Source: Amoeboaphelidium protococcarum
Lineage: Eukaryota; Aphelidiomycota; Aphelidea
Direction of reading: 5' to 3'
Length of the DNA stretch: 64,000 bases
NCBI GenBank assembly: GCA_023515745.1
Contig: JALECJ010000256.1
Span: forward strand, 1,426,001-1,490,000
Position 1 is the first letter of the stretch; every line of letters begins with the position of its first letter. Shown here one piece after another: positions 14,435 through 27,300 of the stretch. Both the position numbers and the translations under genes were made by a program. Under the pieces are notes generated by a model, which saw nothing but the letters and a program-made list of their open reading frames with translations, was not told the DNA's origin and did not search any database.

Positions 14435-17400
14435 ATGACACATCCTGTGGGAACTGCTAATTAAGCTACTATGGATCAGGTTAACGATCTCTTCTCAAAG
14501 CTGTCTGTCGGTAAAGAAACCGCTCCTCGTGCCCAGGTTGCATCAGAGCTGGTTCGTCTGGTGAAATCGTCCCATGATATCCATTTCCTCAAGTCGTATT
14601 AGATCATTGACAAGATCAAGATTGAGGCTGACAATGCCAAGTCTGCTCCTGCTAGAGAAGGTGCAATGTTGACATTTGCTGCCCTGTGTAAAGATGTTCC
14701 AGTCTGTGATCCTTATCTCCTCCCGCTGTTGCCTATTGTTCTTGAGCGTATGGGTGACAAGGCTTAGGAGGTTCGTAAGGCTGCTGATGAAGCTGGTCTC
14801 GCGTTTATTGAGCGTGTTAATCCTCACGCTGTCAAGGCTGTCTTGCCTGTGTTGTACGAAGCTATTGAGCACGGCATCAAGTGGCAGACCAAGTTTGGTG
14901 GCTTGGCTCTGTTGAGAGCTCTGACTAAGAAAGCTCCTTAGTAGATCCGATTGTGTCTGCCTGACATCATCCCTCATGCATCTGCTGCTATGTGGGACAC
15001 CAAGTCTGAGGTGAACAAGTCCGCTGCTGAAGCTATGGCTGAGCTGTGTAAGCTGGTCGGCAATCCTGATATTGAGGCATTTATCCCTGCTCTGATCCGT
15101 ACCATTGCCAACCCATCCGAGGTGCCAGAGTGTGTGTACCAGCTGGCCGCTACCACTTTCGTGACCACCGTCGAGTCTCCTGCTCTGGCTATTATGTTGC
15201 CTCTGTTGGTCCGTGGTCTAGGTGAGTCTGTGACTGCCGTCAAGCGTCAGACTGCTGTTATTATCGATAACATGTGTAAGCTGGTGTTGGATCCTGCTCA
15301 GGCCGAGTTTTTCATTCCAAAGTTGCTCCCTGGTCTCGACCGTATTATCGAAGTCGCCGCTGATCCAGATTTGCGTAGTGTTGCAGAACGTGCTCGTAAG
15401 ACTATGTTGAAGGCTGGTGGTTTCGATCACAAGCTGCAGGCTAGTGATATCTAGGTTGCCGTAAAGTGGGTGTCTAATGTTGACAACTTGATGAAGGTGT
15501 TGAAGGATATTGTGTCCGCACAGGCCCCATCTCACAAGGACGAGATGAAGGACCAGTTCTTTGTTATTCTGCTGTAGTTTGTGTGCACTCTGGCATCCGA
15601 GTTGGTTGAGCACAAGTGCTTTGAAGAGGCTGAGTGGGTTGCTACCATTAAGCCATATCTGTCTGCTTTCTTGAGCGCTGATGAGAGTGCCAACTGTGCC
15701 AAGGAATTTTTGAAAGTGTCCCTGGAGAACATTCAGAAGGAGACTGAGGAAGAGGAAGAGGAGGAGGAAGAAGGTGAGGACTTGTGTGACTGTGAGTTCT
15801 CCCTCGCTTATGGTGGTATGATTTTGTTGAACAGCACCAAGCTGCACTTGAAGCGTGGTCATCGTTATGGTTTGTGTGGTGCTAACGGTGTTGGTAAGTC
15901 TACTCTGATGAGAGCTATTGCTAATGGACAGCTGGATGGTTTCCCGCCACAGGACGTGTTGAAGTCTGTGTTTGTGGAGCACAAGCTGTAGGCATCCGAT
16001 GCTGAGATTCTGATTATGGACTTTGTGCAGAACGATGATATGACTAAAGATGTGGAGAAGGATGTCATCTTGAAGACTTTGGAGAGTGTCGGATTCGACG
16101 AGGAGATGCGCGCCAAGAAGGTTGGTGAGCTGTCTGGTGGTTGGAAGATGAAGTTGGAGTTGGCTAGAGCTATCATGGTCAACGCTGATATCCTGCTTCT
16201 GGATGAGCCAACTAATCACTTGGATAAGAGAAATGTAAAGTGGTTGACTGATTACTTGAATAGTCTGTCCAATGTCACTTCTCTGATTGTGTCTCATGAC
16301 TCCACCTTCTTGGACAATGTGTGTACTGATATTCTCCACTACGAGAATAGAAAGCTGAAGCGTTATCGCGGTAACTTGTCCGAGTTTGTCAAGATTAGAC
16401 CAGAGGCTAAGGCTTACTACAACTTGACTCAGTCTCAGTACAACTTTAAACTTCCAGAGCCTGGTTTCCTGGATGGTGTCAACACTAAGGATAAGGCTAT
16501 TATTAAGTTGGTGAGAGTTGGATTCAGATATCCTGGTAGCGATAAGGATCAGCTGTCTGGTGTCAGTGTTGCATGTTCTCTGTCTTCGCGTATCGCTGTC
16601 CTGGGTCCTAACGGTGCTGGTAAGTCCACCCTGATCAAGGTGTTGACTGGTGAGACTATTCCAACTGCCGGTGATGTTATCCGTCATCCGAACTTGAGAA
16701 TTTGTTATGTTGCCCAGCACGCGTTCCATCATTTGGATCGTCACTTGGACAAGACTCCTAACCAGTATATTCAGTGGCGTTATCAGTTTGGCGAGGACAA
16801 GGAGTTGCTGGAGAAGGAATCTCGTCAGATGACTGATGCTGATAAGAAGGTGTTTGAGCAGTAGGTTGTATTTGATGGATAGAAGAGAAAGTTGGAGTCC
16901 CTGATGGGTAGAAGAAAGTTAAAGAAGTCGTTTGAGTATGAAGTCAAGTGGGTGAACATGACTCACGAGGAGAACTCTTGGGTGCCTAGAGACAAGCTGG
17001 AAGAGTGGGGCTTCAACAAGATTGTGTAAAAGTTTGATGACAAGGAAGCTGCCAAGGCTGGTGCCTATACCCGTCCATTGACTGCTGCGAATGTGCAGAA
17101 GCATTTGGAGGATCTTGGTCTGGATCCTGAATTTGCCACCCACTCTTTCATCAAGGGTCTCTCCGGTGGTCAGAAGGTGAAGGTTGTTATCGGTGCTTCC
17201 ACATGGAACAATCCACATATGCTTGTGCTCGACGAACCTTCCAACTATCTGGATCGTGACTCTCTGGCTGCTCTGTCCCAGGCTTTGAAGGAATTCGGTG
17301 GTGGAGTAATTGTCATCTCCCACAACCAGGAGTTTGTCGACGCTGTCTGTACTGAAAGATGGAACATGGATAACGGTCTGCTGTAGATTGAAGGCCAAAC

Positions 17401-17611
17401 CACTGCCGTGAAGGAGAAGATTGTTCAAAAAGAGGAAGAAGAGATGGTGGATGCGTTCGGTAATGTGTCCAAGGTTAAATCTTAGAAGACTCTCACCAAG
17501 AAGGAATAGAGATAGAAGGACAGAGCTAAGAAGGCCAAGAAGAAGCAAGGCTAGGATGTTAGTGACGACGATGATATTGAGGCGTAGTTGGCAGCATTGA
17601 GTAAGAAGTGA
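14435..17611 (+). CDS. eEF3/TEF3: translation elongation factor 3 (ABC-F-like ATPase)
   Basis: Ribosome-bound ATPase that promotes E-site tRNA release; essential in fungi and also found in some protists and algae. The 1,058-residue protein has an N-terminal HEAT repeat array (about 20-320) and a four-helix bundle with an acidic Glu run (about 435-450). ABC1 has Walker A GANGVGKST near 483 and signature LSGGWKMKL. ABC2 has Walker A GPNGAGKST near 724 and signature LSGGQKVKV near 908. Between the ABC2 Walker A and signature lies the eEF3-specific chromodomain insertion (KSFEYEVKWV...SWVPRDKLEEWGF, about 828-860). A lysine-rich tail follows. ATG 14435 is favoured; ATG 14471 is an alternative. 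Third codon positions are richer in G/C than in neighbours, as expected for high expression. Confidence 0.98.
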
Positions 17612-18736
17612 GTTTTGTGAAGATTAAATAGGAATAAATGGGAATTATGATAGTGTCTTTTGATTTCTTTACTTTAAATTTACTTATTTTACTTAAATGT
17701 TATGCTATTACAACAGCGATAACTTCAATTCCGTAGAGGATGGTGCAACTTTGACGCGTCAACTACAAGAAGCCGGTTTACCGCTGACAGTCAAACGCCA
17801 AAACTGGCACGCTTTGAAGAGCCTCACCTGGTAACTTTCACCTTTTATGGTTCAAATCGATGTATTTTACTTGATTATGATCTGATTAAACATACGTTTA
17901 TTAAATTTTCATTACGTTCATTGTCTTTTGTTACAAACGTAGTTGTTTCGACTTATCATACCAATCTTCATCTTTCAGCATTGAGAGGTGCCAATCTTGT
18001 GGAAGCACATTGGAAGAATGTATACATCATACTGAAGCAAATGAACAACCATAATCAAATCTGTGATTCATTTAAAAGGCGCATTAGACTTATCCTATTC
18101 TGTTTCAGCAGCACCATAGCTTGTTCAAGTTAATGAGATCAAATTAGAATCAAAGTAAAGATGTAGATTCAGCCAAATATGTAACATTAATACGGACACA
18201 AGCTAATTTAAGACGCGTTCTTTACCTCTCCAGAACTGCTCTTCGTTTGAAGTGCATTCAATATCTTGGGTTATAATCCATGAGACGATCATTCTCGGCA
18301 GTGGTCGTCTTGCCATTAGTAGTAGGCATACACATTGACACTTGAATCTCTACCAATTGCCTTACCTGTGAGAAGCCTAAGTGTAAAGTGTTAATAAGAA
18401 TCAGCTATCTTACATTTAATCTGCTTCATGTGCGAGTAAACAATAAGAACACTTGTGCATATCACATACCAACGCGTTAAAGGTTTTTGGATTGAAGAAT
18501 GAATTCAATTCTGTCTGACTGTTACTTAGCTGTTAGAGAGGATTAAGAGTAATAGCGACACCATTCTAAACAAAGGAAGCTGAGAGACAGCACGAGGAAG
18601 TATATCTCTGCTCTGACAATCAAACTGTCGTACCTCAATCGCCCCGGATGAATACCAATGGTAAAGAAACCAGAGATTTTCCAGTTAACTAAGCTTTATT
18701 TTACACGCAAGTAATACTTAAACTTTCTATATTTAA
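17612..18736. other. unresolved stretch, possibly small spliced gene(s)
   Basis: Coding-looking fragments occur on both strands but I could not assemble a convincing gene. Plus strand: ATG 17697 opens a short frame (MLCYYNSDNFNSVEDGA) ending at a GTAACT that could be a donor near 17831. Minus strand: around 18330-18560, short segments (for example one ending MDYNPRY before a TGA) are flanked by GTATGT and TTACACTTAG signals that look like intron borders. Two ACGCGT words lie at 17754 and 18212, and one at 18472. Confidence 0.3.
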
Positions 18737-19438
18737 TCAAATCTTGTTTCGTTTCATCAAGTCCTAATCAAACAGTTAGAGTCCAATATCTTTTAGCTCT
18801 TCACCTTACAAGCAGAGTCTCAGTCTAGTCAACATGGACGATACGTAATATATAGTCGCAGTTAACACACTCATAAATCTGTTCTTCAACACATGAACTA
18901 TATAATACAATGAGACGCAATGTTCAATCTACTTCCAAACACCCAAGTAATGCAAGTTTAGCAACTTTAACTATTCAAGGTAGTGCGACAGGACGCGTTC
19001 ACAGTACGCAGAGTCATTCTCATCGCGTCGCAGTGCAAATAGTTCATCCAACGATCGCTCAGTAAGCGCAACAGTTGCCACAGGATCCAAACTTGGTCTC
19101 ACGTCATTAATGAGCTAAATCAAATCGTCAGCTCTCTTCACATGAATACTTTCCAAATGCTAAAATAATTTTCTAAATCCTTATAATGCCAAACGGTCGT
19201 TGTCAAATACGGCACTAGCTTATACGAGGCTATGTTGTAGGTCCAACTCTTTCGATACGGTCGCATTCAACACTTTGCTAGCACTTACATCTTACAACTA
19301 CCTATCGCTTACTGTGCTAGTATTTATTGTATGTTTGGATTACATTTTTAACGCTTCTTCAAGTGATAAGGCGGCCAATTATTCCCGCATACTGTCTAAA
19401 ACAAGGTTATTATACAATAGAAGATTCGCAAAAGACAT
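18737..19438 (-). CDS. unknown all-helical protein
   Basis: A 233-residue frame with a good start (MSFANLLLYNNLVLDSM) and stop TGA 18739-18737. It is predicted almost wholly helical with Leu/Tyr-rich amphipathic segments. The C-terminal half (YLEQLKLLNLHYLGVWKQ and MLTRLRLCL) is loosely reminiscent of the N-terminal domain of nucleolar NEPRO-type proteins, but the likeness is weak and I would not transfer function from it. The gene lies 120 bp downstream of, and on the same strand as, the secreted lectin-like gene. Confidence 0.6.
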
Positions 19439-19558
19439 AAGTCGAAACTTCACTAGACGAAGAGAAATCAAGAAAGAAACAAAACTAAACTGTCGTTAAA
19501 GCAATGCATTTCATTCAATTCTTCTTCATCTTATCAATCAATCAATTTTAATGTCTAA

Positions 19559-20404
19559 TCATGGCTCATAAATGAAAAAGACGTCCTTCTGGCAATTCTT
19601 ACCGTTTGCATGATACGTGTAAGATGTGGAGTTGTAACTCATGCACAGAATGTTACCGTCATCTGTCTACAGATTCAGCCCAGTCTGATCGTTCCAGACA
19701 AAATTGGCCGCTTCTGGATGATCGCAAGCCACTGAAACGATCTGATCGTCGTATCTCTTGCCTAGACATTAATTGTATTTCTAATGCTAGTACACTAGGC
19801 CAACTTTACCGCCACGAGGAACATTCCAGAAGATTGGATTTCCCTCTTTGCAGTCCTAATTCTGAGTCAGTACACCCTTATCGTCAATGCCGGCACAGCG
19901 AGATTTATCAGAATTACTAAACGCCATAGTGTTGAACACAGTGGAGTCCTTGTAAAGAGCGTTGTGGTCACCACATTTCAGGATGGCCAGGTGCGTAAAT
20001 AGATTAGCATCAGTCAAGCACATCGAGGAGTCAGATTGCAGCTTGAACACACCCTCTTTCGCGTCAATATCAAACTTTGGCGTGTCAGACTTGCAATCAC
20101 CCAGATACACTTACTGGCTATCCTCCAAATTGAGGCACTTTCCACCGCGTTGGATTTGGCCTTCTGGAGACATGGTAAACTGAGCAGACTCAGAGCACTT
20201 TCTACCAAACGTTAGCTTGACATCATCAGTCTTTTCAAAATTGTAGCAATGCTACGTGTTAGCCTTGCCAATGGTAAACGGTGCCTTTGGATTAGAGAAG
20301 AAGATGTTTGGAGGGATGCCCTTTTCAGACAGGATCATTTTGGGCATGGCATCGCAAGACGACAGCACAGAAGCAACAGCAATCAAAGCAGAGATGATCT
20401 TCAT
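19559..20404 (-). CDS. secreted ricin-B-type (beta-trefoil) lectin-like protein
   Basis: A 281-residue protein with an N-terminal signal peptide (MKIISALIAVASVLSSCDA, cleavage likely about residue 19). The mature part is Cys-rich and shows repeated units of the type CL-x(n)-G-x-C...W. Examples are GKCLNLEDSQQVYLGDC, QCLGKRYDDQIVSVACDH...FVWND and NILCMSYNS, a spacing typical of ricin-B-like beta-trefoils. Such proteins bind carbohydrate; the host or target is unknown. Codon use is like its neighbours. Stop TGA 19561-19559. Fold assignment is from repeat spacing only. Confidence 0.65.
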
Positions 20405-20802
20405 TTTCAGGATAATTACCGTTTAGTATATAATCTATTTTATCTATTTAATTTATTGTTATATCAGAGAAAAAAGAAAATTATAAAAGCGGTCAATGAT
20501 ATTGATCCTCCGCACAGTCTTGGATTTGATCGACGTGACATTTTTCGACCAATAATCATTTTAGATTAGGACTGCGTCACACAACGTGTCTGTTACACGC
20601 TGCATTGTGTAGCACGCGATATCGAGTTCACGTGTCTCTCTAAAGAATAAAGATAGAAACGTCAGGACTCTTATTAAAGATAATCTGGCCTGTGGGTGGA
20701 AATATTTCGAACTGAAAAGTAAAAGTCAAGGCAATATATTGACATATCGTGTTCAATTATAAGCAATCATGGTAGCAGCAATATTCATGATAAATTGTTC
20801 AT
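20405..20802. other. intergenic
   Basis: 398 bp between two minus-strand genes, therefore the promoter of the lectin-like gene and the 3' flank of the Alba-like gene. AT-rich with no recognisable feature. Confidence 0.35.
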
Positions 20803-21441
20803 TCATGGCGAGCCAAGTTACAGTAATACATGTAGAGAGCTAGTATCACGATTTTACTCTTGAATCTCAATCTCAGGTATAACAGCATTGTTAGTAGAGA
20901 CCAATATTTCATCGTGCAATGGCACCGTGCTGGATTCTACATCAATGATTTGCACCAAACCACCCGACTGCTACTCAATCATTCTACATATCTTAATACA
21001 CTTTGATATAGCCATTCCAAGAGCATGCACTCTCACCTAATCATCAGTCGCGTCTAACTTTACCGACTTTTTGTGTTCATTAATACTACTACTATCTCCA
21101 AGAAGTGTATCTTGTATTATATCGACAGTCTTATCAATAGCGACTAGGCCAGATTACTAATCCTTCAAACCATAATTTTAATTCACTTTATATTTCAGCA
21201 AGTCTGTCAGTTCATTGAGAGATCTTTTACCTTTACCAAATGCCTTAAATTCTCCCATCAATAGACTGCATATTTTCTTCACCACGTACTTGGCATTGCA
21301 CTTGCGAGTCACGTAGATATCGCGCTCAAGTCGCGTCACTGGAATTCGCTCAGTTAATATTTATCGCGGCGGAGGCTTCTTTGTCCTCTTTAATATTTGA
21401 CTACCACCACTTTTACCTTTATCCGGCTTTCTCTTGTTCAT
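20803..21441 (-). CDS. Alba-superfamily protein, RNase P/MRP Rpp25/Pop6-like
   Basis: A 212-residue protein starting MNKRKPDKGKSGGS. A basic N-terminus is followed by an Alba-type fold: ERDIYVTRKCNAKYVVKKICSLL, then after an insert VRVHALGMAISKCIKICRMIE, matching the Alba pattern of an alternating strand plus the conserved ALG-x-AI-x-K helix. In eukaryotes such proteins bind RNA in RNase P/MRP (Rpp25/Pop6) or regulate mRNAs. The long Ser/Asp insert between the two blocks is unusual. Stop TGA 20805-20803. It is divergent from the Myb gene with about 100 bp between starts. Confidence 0.65.
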
Positions 21442-21544
21442 TTTAGCCAACAACAGGTGAAGACTGGCTGCTTATCAATTTTCCTTCTCCTTAATTGAAA
21501 AGGGGATTCTCTTCAATAAAAGGAGGATTTAGAAAACGTAATAA

Positions 21545-22612
21545 ATGCAGCGAACAAGAATATTACTCAGTGAAATACAGAAATTGATCAATCCGGCAGA
21601 GATTAAATAATTTTGCTCTAAACGATAGAGATGGACTGAGGATTAAGTGCGTTTATTGAGGAGTACTGTACTGGGAGAGGTTGTCGCCTCTGCTAAACAA
21701 TTCCAGCGAGAAGGCCAGATCAAGTTGGACGAACAACATCCGTTGATCAGACGATAAAATATATGGACTCGTGTAAGTGACAAAGTTGGGCGCGATTTCA
21801 TGTCTTGCCATCATAAATGGAGGCGAGAGTATGCAAACGAATCTCAGCCACCTGAATTACTGCGCAGGTGCATTGATCTGATTTAGACGGAGAAAATTGA
21901 GGAAGATGGACTGCTTAAATTAAGATTGCAGTAACATTTGCAGCCTGTAAAGTTTGGTCGATGGACACAGTTGGAAGATGAAGCATTGTTGCAGGCAGTT
22001 TCTATCGTTGGCTTTGGCAAGTGGGCAGAATTGTCTGATTTTTACAATAGCTTATCCACGTCTGGTGATGCTAATATCCGCGGGCGAAATGCAGATTAGA
22101 TTGCGTCACGAGCCAGGCGTTTGTTAAAGAGGGATGATTAGAATTGGTCCGATGCGGATGTTGATAAATTGCTTGAAGCTGTGGAAAACACGTATTATAA
22201 AGTTGCAGAGTCGAAGAGATCTTCTTAAAAGATGGAGTTTTGGAAAATTATTGCGCAAGCGTTGAATAATGGTAAGACTCCTTATCAGTGTCGGTAAAAG
22301 TATCATTAGATTTATGAGCAGCGTTTGATAGCCGATGAAAATATGTACCTAACTAGAACGGGTCGCCGCGTTCGGAGACAGAGCTTCTGGACCATTTAAG
22401 AGACTTAACGTCTCATTCAATGTGTGTAAAAGTTTGGTTCAGACTGGTAGCTCATAGCCGAAGATGAGATGTTTAAAAGCAAAGGGAGGACAGCGCGTTT
22501 AATCTGTGCGCGCTGGTTTAGAATTAAAGACATTGTGGGAAGTGTGGCAAAGTCTCCTATTGTGCGGCTGTAAACTCTGGAAAAGCTTACTTATGATGGT
22601 AGTAAAAATTGA
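21545..22612 (+). CDS. multi-Myb/SANT DNA-binding protein
   Basis: A 355-residue protein made almost entirely of Myb/SANT-like helical repeats, each starting with the diagnostic Trp: RWTEDQVRLL (about 30), IWTRVSDKVG, RWTQLEDEALLQAV (about 140), NWSDADVDKLLEAV and FWTIQETQRLIQCV (about 280), with matching third-helix Trp/Phe residues. Tandem Myb arrays of this kind occur in SNAPc4/Myb-type, Reb1-type and Cdc5-like regulators; I cannot tell which. Stop TGA 22610-22612; no intron needed. Confidence 0.8.
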
Positions 22613-23011
22613 ATGAAATGTCTATATTTTCTTAAACTGATTGTTAACTTTAGTTTATACACGCAAATTCTATAACAAGATGGAGTTCAACATCACTAAG
22701 AAAACCCAAGTGTTCTGATTTGATACGATGGAACTTACATAAACTATACAACGCGATATGGAGAATCCAATAACTTTATGGCAGTCATGGTGTCCAACAG
22801 TTCAAACAGATTATCTATGAAGCGTCTTTTGGCTTGTAAATTACCACTCTACCTACTTTTAAAAAGAAGAAAAAATTGTAAATTTTACCGCTTCGCGGTA
22901 AAATTACCAAGCAGGGGCTCACACCTGTTTAAACTTAAGGTCGAGCAGGAGATAAAATTGTAAAATTAGAGCTATCAAAATTAACTATTAGTACATTTGT
23001 GTCAAAGGTCA
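22613..23011. other. intergenic between Myb gene and transposase-exonuclease gene
   Basis: 399 bp, the shared 3' flank of a plus-strand and a minus-strand gene. It includes a perfect hairpin at 22881-22905. If the mobile element has a left terminus, it should lie here; no clear terminal inverted repeat with the other side was seen. Confidence 0.4.
22881..22905. repeat. perfect 10-bp stem-loop
   Basis: AATTTTACCG and CGGTAAAATT pair perfectly around a CTTCG loop. It sits about 270 bp downstream of the Myb stop and about 110 bp downstream of the last stop of the minus-strand element gene. It could be a transcript-end structure for either gene or a terminal hairpin of the element. Confidence 0.7.
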
Positions 23012-24358
23012 TCATTATTGGCGCTTTTGGATCTGCTTAAAAGCGCGCATATAGCCATTATATAGTGTATCCTTCTTCTTGATATCTTCTTTTGTTGGCT
23101 TTCGTTGCAGTTTAGAGCAGAAATCGTTTGAGTGGCCATCCACAAATACAAACTAACCAGCCGCGTTTTTGCTCTTCTGAACTTCCAGACATGCGGCGCA
23201 GACATGGACACTCTTGTCTAAAAACAATTTACCTAAAGGATCATCAATGTTATATTTACTTCGTGACACCTTCTTCACCAGCGCTTGCTCCGGCTCCGGC
23301 AAAATAAACTCATTTAGATCGAATCCATCAGGATGTAGAGGCAGCCTTCTAGGAGAATCAAACACAAAGAGAGCTGGAGGATCTGCAATTTGCGTGAAAG
23401 CGGGACCGCTGAGAAGCGCAGACATACTACCATCATCCACAACATCTATCTCATGCACATGTTGAGAATCCAAAAGCTGCTGCATCAAAAACGCCTACTG
23501 ATCAAAGCTTTCAGTGTCGTGACCATCAAGACTGAATTCTGAATCCAATTAACTAGCACCAGAGACAACAACCTCATTATTGCTAGCCTATAATACTTTC
23601 GATTTTTCAATTTGCGACAATTAAGCATCTTCTGATGACTAAAGCGAAGGAACAGGATGCTGGAATACATGAATATTGTCATTCTGAAGATCATAAGAGA
23701 GCTTATTCAATTCATCCAAATGCTTCTGCGTAAATTATTTAGCCTGCGCCTTCTAGTCCAGACGTTTTAAAAACTCCAACATATGACACTGATGCTTGAA
23801 CCCAAAACTCTCGAGACCAGCGATAGGATCGTCCATCGATTTCAGACGGAGTTCAATTTCTATATTCCACTTAGCTGTTAGTTCATTGACATTGATCATG
23901 TCACCGTTTTAGATCTGCCCCATCACCAATTCAATAAAGAGCTCAATTTCTTATTCGCTTTCGATTGATCTCGGCACCACAGCCGATTTTAAAGATTCGG
24001 AGTAAATGGGATCTAATACCACACTAACATCTCCGCTTGTGTCCAACTTTTTAATGAAATTCTGAAGCCACATCAGCTATAGGTCTGGAACCACCTCATC
24101 TATTAACTAAGAGCCTTCGACTTCTTCTTCATTTATAACAGCAAAATTAGATTCTAAACTACTTTCTGGTACATCAAATATATCGGCAAATTAGTCTTCA
24201 TCCGCAATATCACTGAAATGAACATTCTGAACGCCACTGAGACAACCAAAGCTTTCGACATCTTTCGATGTCATGGGAGTCCAAAACACTTTATACATAG
24301 TCTGATCATCAAACAAATCCGGATATTGCTGTCTGATTGAGACAAGAGCTTGCATTAA
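23012..24358 (-). pseudogene. C-terminal continuation of the transposase-exonuclease gene after an in-frame TGA
   Basis: Directly downstream of the TGA at 24361-24359 the same frame stays open for about 448 codons to TGA 23014-23012, with many UAR-Gln codons, so it was coding with the upstream part. An ATG at 24355 could restart translation. Content: a helical segment (LMQALVSIRQQYPDLFDD), a long acidic/Ser-Gln-rich middle, and a C-terminal knuckle-like part (VHVCAACLEVQKS...HSNDFCSKL). Three readings are possible: an inactivating TGG/TAA/TAG-to-TGA change, programmed readthrough, or removal by a 60-nt intron (GTTGAT...AATCAG) with a weak donor. I favour a mutation or separate decayed part, without proof. 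Confidence 0.6.
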
Positions 24359-27300
24359 TCAAAAATCATGCATGCCGAAATTCGACATCAACTTAGATTT
24401 AGATGCCATTTTGCAATTCCATTGAAAGACCAAATCCATCACCACTAAATCAGCTAGCTCTTATGACATTTATTTAGCCTTGATGGAGTTTCTCAAGTAG
24501 AAATGGAAGCCTTCTTATTTAGAGCTCCCCCTCGCACACTTCAACTTCAACAAGGAGGCGGATGCTGTGGACAGTTGACGATACAGATTCACGCCCGGTG
24601 GATCAGAAAGGCAGCCATTGAGTAGATGCTTCAACTAATTCTGATGAGTTTCTAGAACAGATTTATTTATAAAATTTGGACACATGCCATGAAACTTAGT
24701 AACAACTTCATCAACACGAGCGGCGACTTTCTCAGCTTCAGGAATGATCCGTCTTATCCTACCACTAGCCAAATACTTTCTATACATCCAGTCCAACTAC
24801 ACGGGAGGAATCTACTTGTTACTCAGGTACTTCTTAACGGCCTCCACATCAGCCTAGCAATTGACAAATGTAGCATCAGACATAAACTGCAAAAATGATT
24901 TGTACAAAAAGTGATGTTTACTAACTTTGTAGCGATCAATAAAATGGAAAGAGTCCAGCAAAACTCGCTAGTGCTTAGCGCCATCAGTTGGCTCAGTGGA
25001 TACTTCAGCATTACCGGCATTATTTTACACATTCTCTTTATTTTCACCATTGCTGTCGTTAGTCTCATTCACATTCTCCACTGCTGCAATCCCCAAATCT
25101 ATTGCAGAAATATCATTTGCAGAAGGATTGCCGGAATTTGCGATACTTAATCCATGGTTCTAAGCAGCTTAATCAAACTCCACATCTAGCATCAACTAAT
25201 CCAATCCTTCAGACGCAGAGAGAAGCAAACATTCATGCTGATAGTACAGAAGGAAAGACGCATACACGTCATCAACGGCGTATTAAATCTAAGCGGAGGA
25301 CAATGATTGAGAGCTCCAGGGTGAGATGCGGCATGCATGTTTAAAACTCATGGTTTTTTATAAGTGCTCTTCACAAAGAGCCTGGAGATTGAGATTCACC
25401 GAGCCATATTGATCTTTGTAAATTTGCTCCACATCAACAAAGTTGAGAAGCGGCAGTCCAAAATCGCGCAATAATTTCAAACTATCACCTGAAATATTTA
25501 CACCAGCTTTAATGACTTTAGATTGCATAAATTCCACCAGACACTGAGGCAACTCAGCAAAGAAAGAGAGTTATACTATAAGAGCGATCTTTCCGTCGCA
25601 AATCTGAATGACAGATGTCGGCCGCTCAGGAATCCCAGCTTTATGCACTTTGTCCCACTCCATGTCAAAACCCACAAAATTCTAATTCAAAGTTAGCAAG
25701 CGACGTTTCAGCTCTTCTTAACACTTAATTAATACCACTTCACCTTCAAACTATAGCGTTGACAGCGGCGCACGATGAGTCTCAGTAAACGGCTTCAACA
25801 GAGAAGGAAAGCACTACTAAAGAACTGCACGATCGTGACAACAGTTGTCAGTGTAAAATATCTGCGGACCTCCCATGACATATCTCTAACTAATCTTACT
25901 CAGTTGCATTTGAATTTCTTTCAAACCTGTAGAATGCACGAAATAGAAACCACAAACGAGTCCAAATTCATTCATTACAGAATAGCAGCCTTTAAACAAG
26001 CGATTTTGATTTTTAACAGGCACCTTAGCAATTTTGAACGTATGATCACCACATAATATCTCGCCCTTAACCGACATTAATGTGTTAGACTTGTCCTGAT
26101 GTACAGCTGATTGCCGCTCCTTGTATGCCAAAATGAGACTAGGCTAAGAAGGAACCTGGCCACCGTATCCAGCACAATTAGAGTAACTGCCAAAATCTTA
26201 AACTTTCTTATTGTTACAAAACATAAATTTGGCGCCATATTTAAGCTACTAGATGGAATAAGTCTCAAAGCTAATTCTTTGCATTGAGTATACAGAATTA
26301 TTAATTTCCTAATACAAATGTTAAAAATCTTAGAATGACTGCGAGTGGATGATTTAGCGGCAAAGCATCAGTAACAATGTATTGTCAATAGCCACCTTTG
26401 GATATACGACACACGGCAATTAGTTTTATACGAATAATGGCAGCTTCTTAACAACATCCCGATCGTATCCACAGAACTACTTCGAGCAGGCCTTGCAGCG
26501 ATAGCGCAAACACACTATAGAATACTCGCGACCAATTGCTGATACGGTTCTCGGTCCACATTTGTTCCACCCGATTTAAACCACACTACCTTCTCCAGCG
26601 TTACAAGATTCATTTGGACATTACAGATGGCGAACATGTTCCCAAAAGAACAACTCAGGAATCCAAAAGAAACACCTAACACGGTGCCAATCCTATGCAT
26701 CAATACTTTTAGAGAGCAAAGGATTCGGTGGATCCACAAAGATATTCTCCCAGTTTGGAGTCATAGCAGGACGACAATCACATGGAGTAGGATTCTTCAA
26801 CTGAGTGTTACAAGATTTTCCTCTGCCCTTCTTACTCAGGTCACCCTTTTAGAATCTATGTATATCATCCACATGCTTTCTCAACCAGCTGTACTTATCA
26901 TCCTTCAGCCATGATAGATGGCCTTTCTCCTCCTCATCTTCCTAGATAACTGTACCCTACACATTTTGAGACGAACTCTAAGTTACAATTCCAGTCGTGC
27001 TGTCTTGATTCATAGAGATAGAATCAGTGAGATCCACAATTTGACTTCGGACATTCTACTACAGGCGGACAACATTCTCCGTTCCTTGAATTTAAACCCC
27101 AAAGCTCAATTTCTATTGTGCTACACTATCGCTGTTAGATGACTTCTATAAAGAACTTCCACCGAAGTTGAGCTTGGTAGAATCTTTCATTTAGCACTAC
27201 AAAGATTGGTGATTGTTAAGTATAGAACACTCTAAAACGACTTACAATCTTTCGATGATTGTATTAATTCTAATACGAATATCTTTTGTTGCAATGTGGG

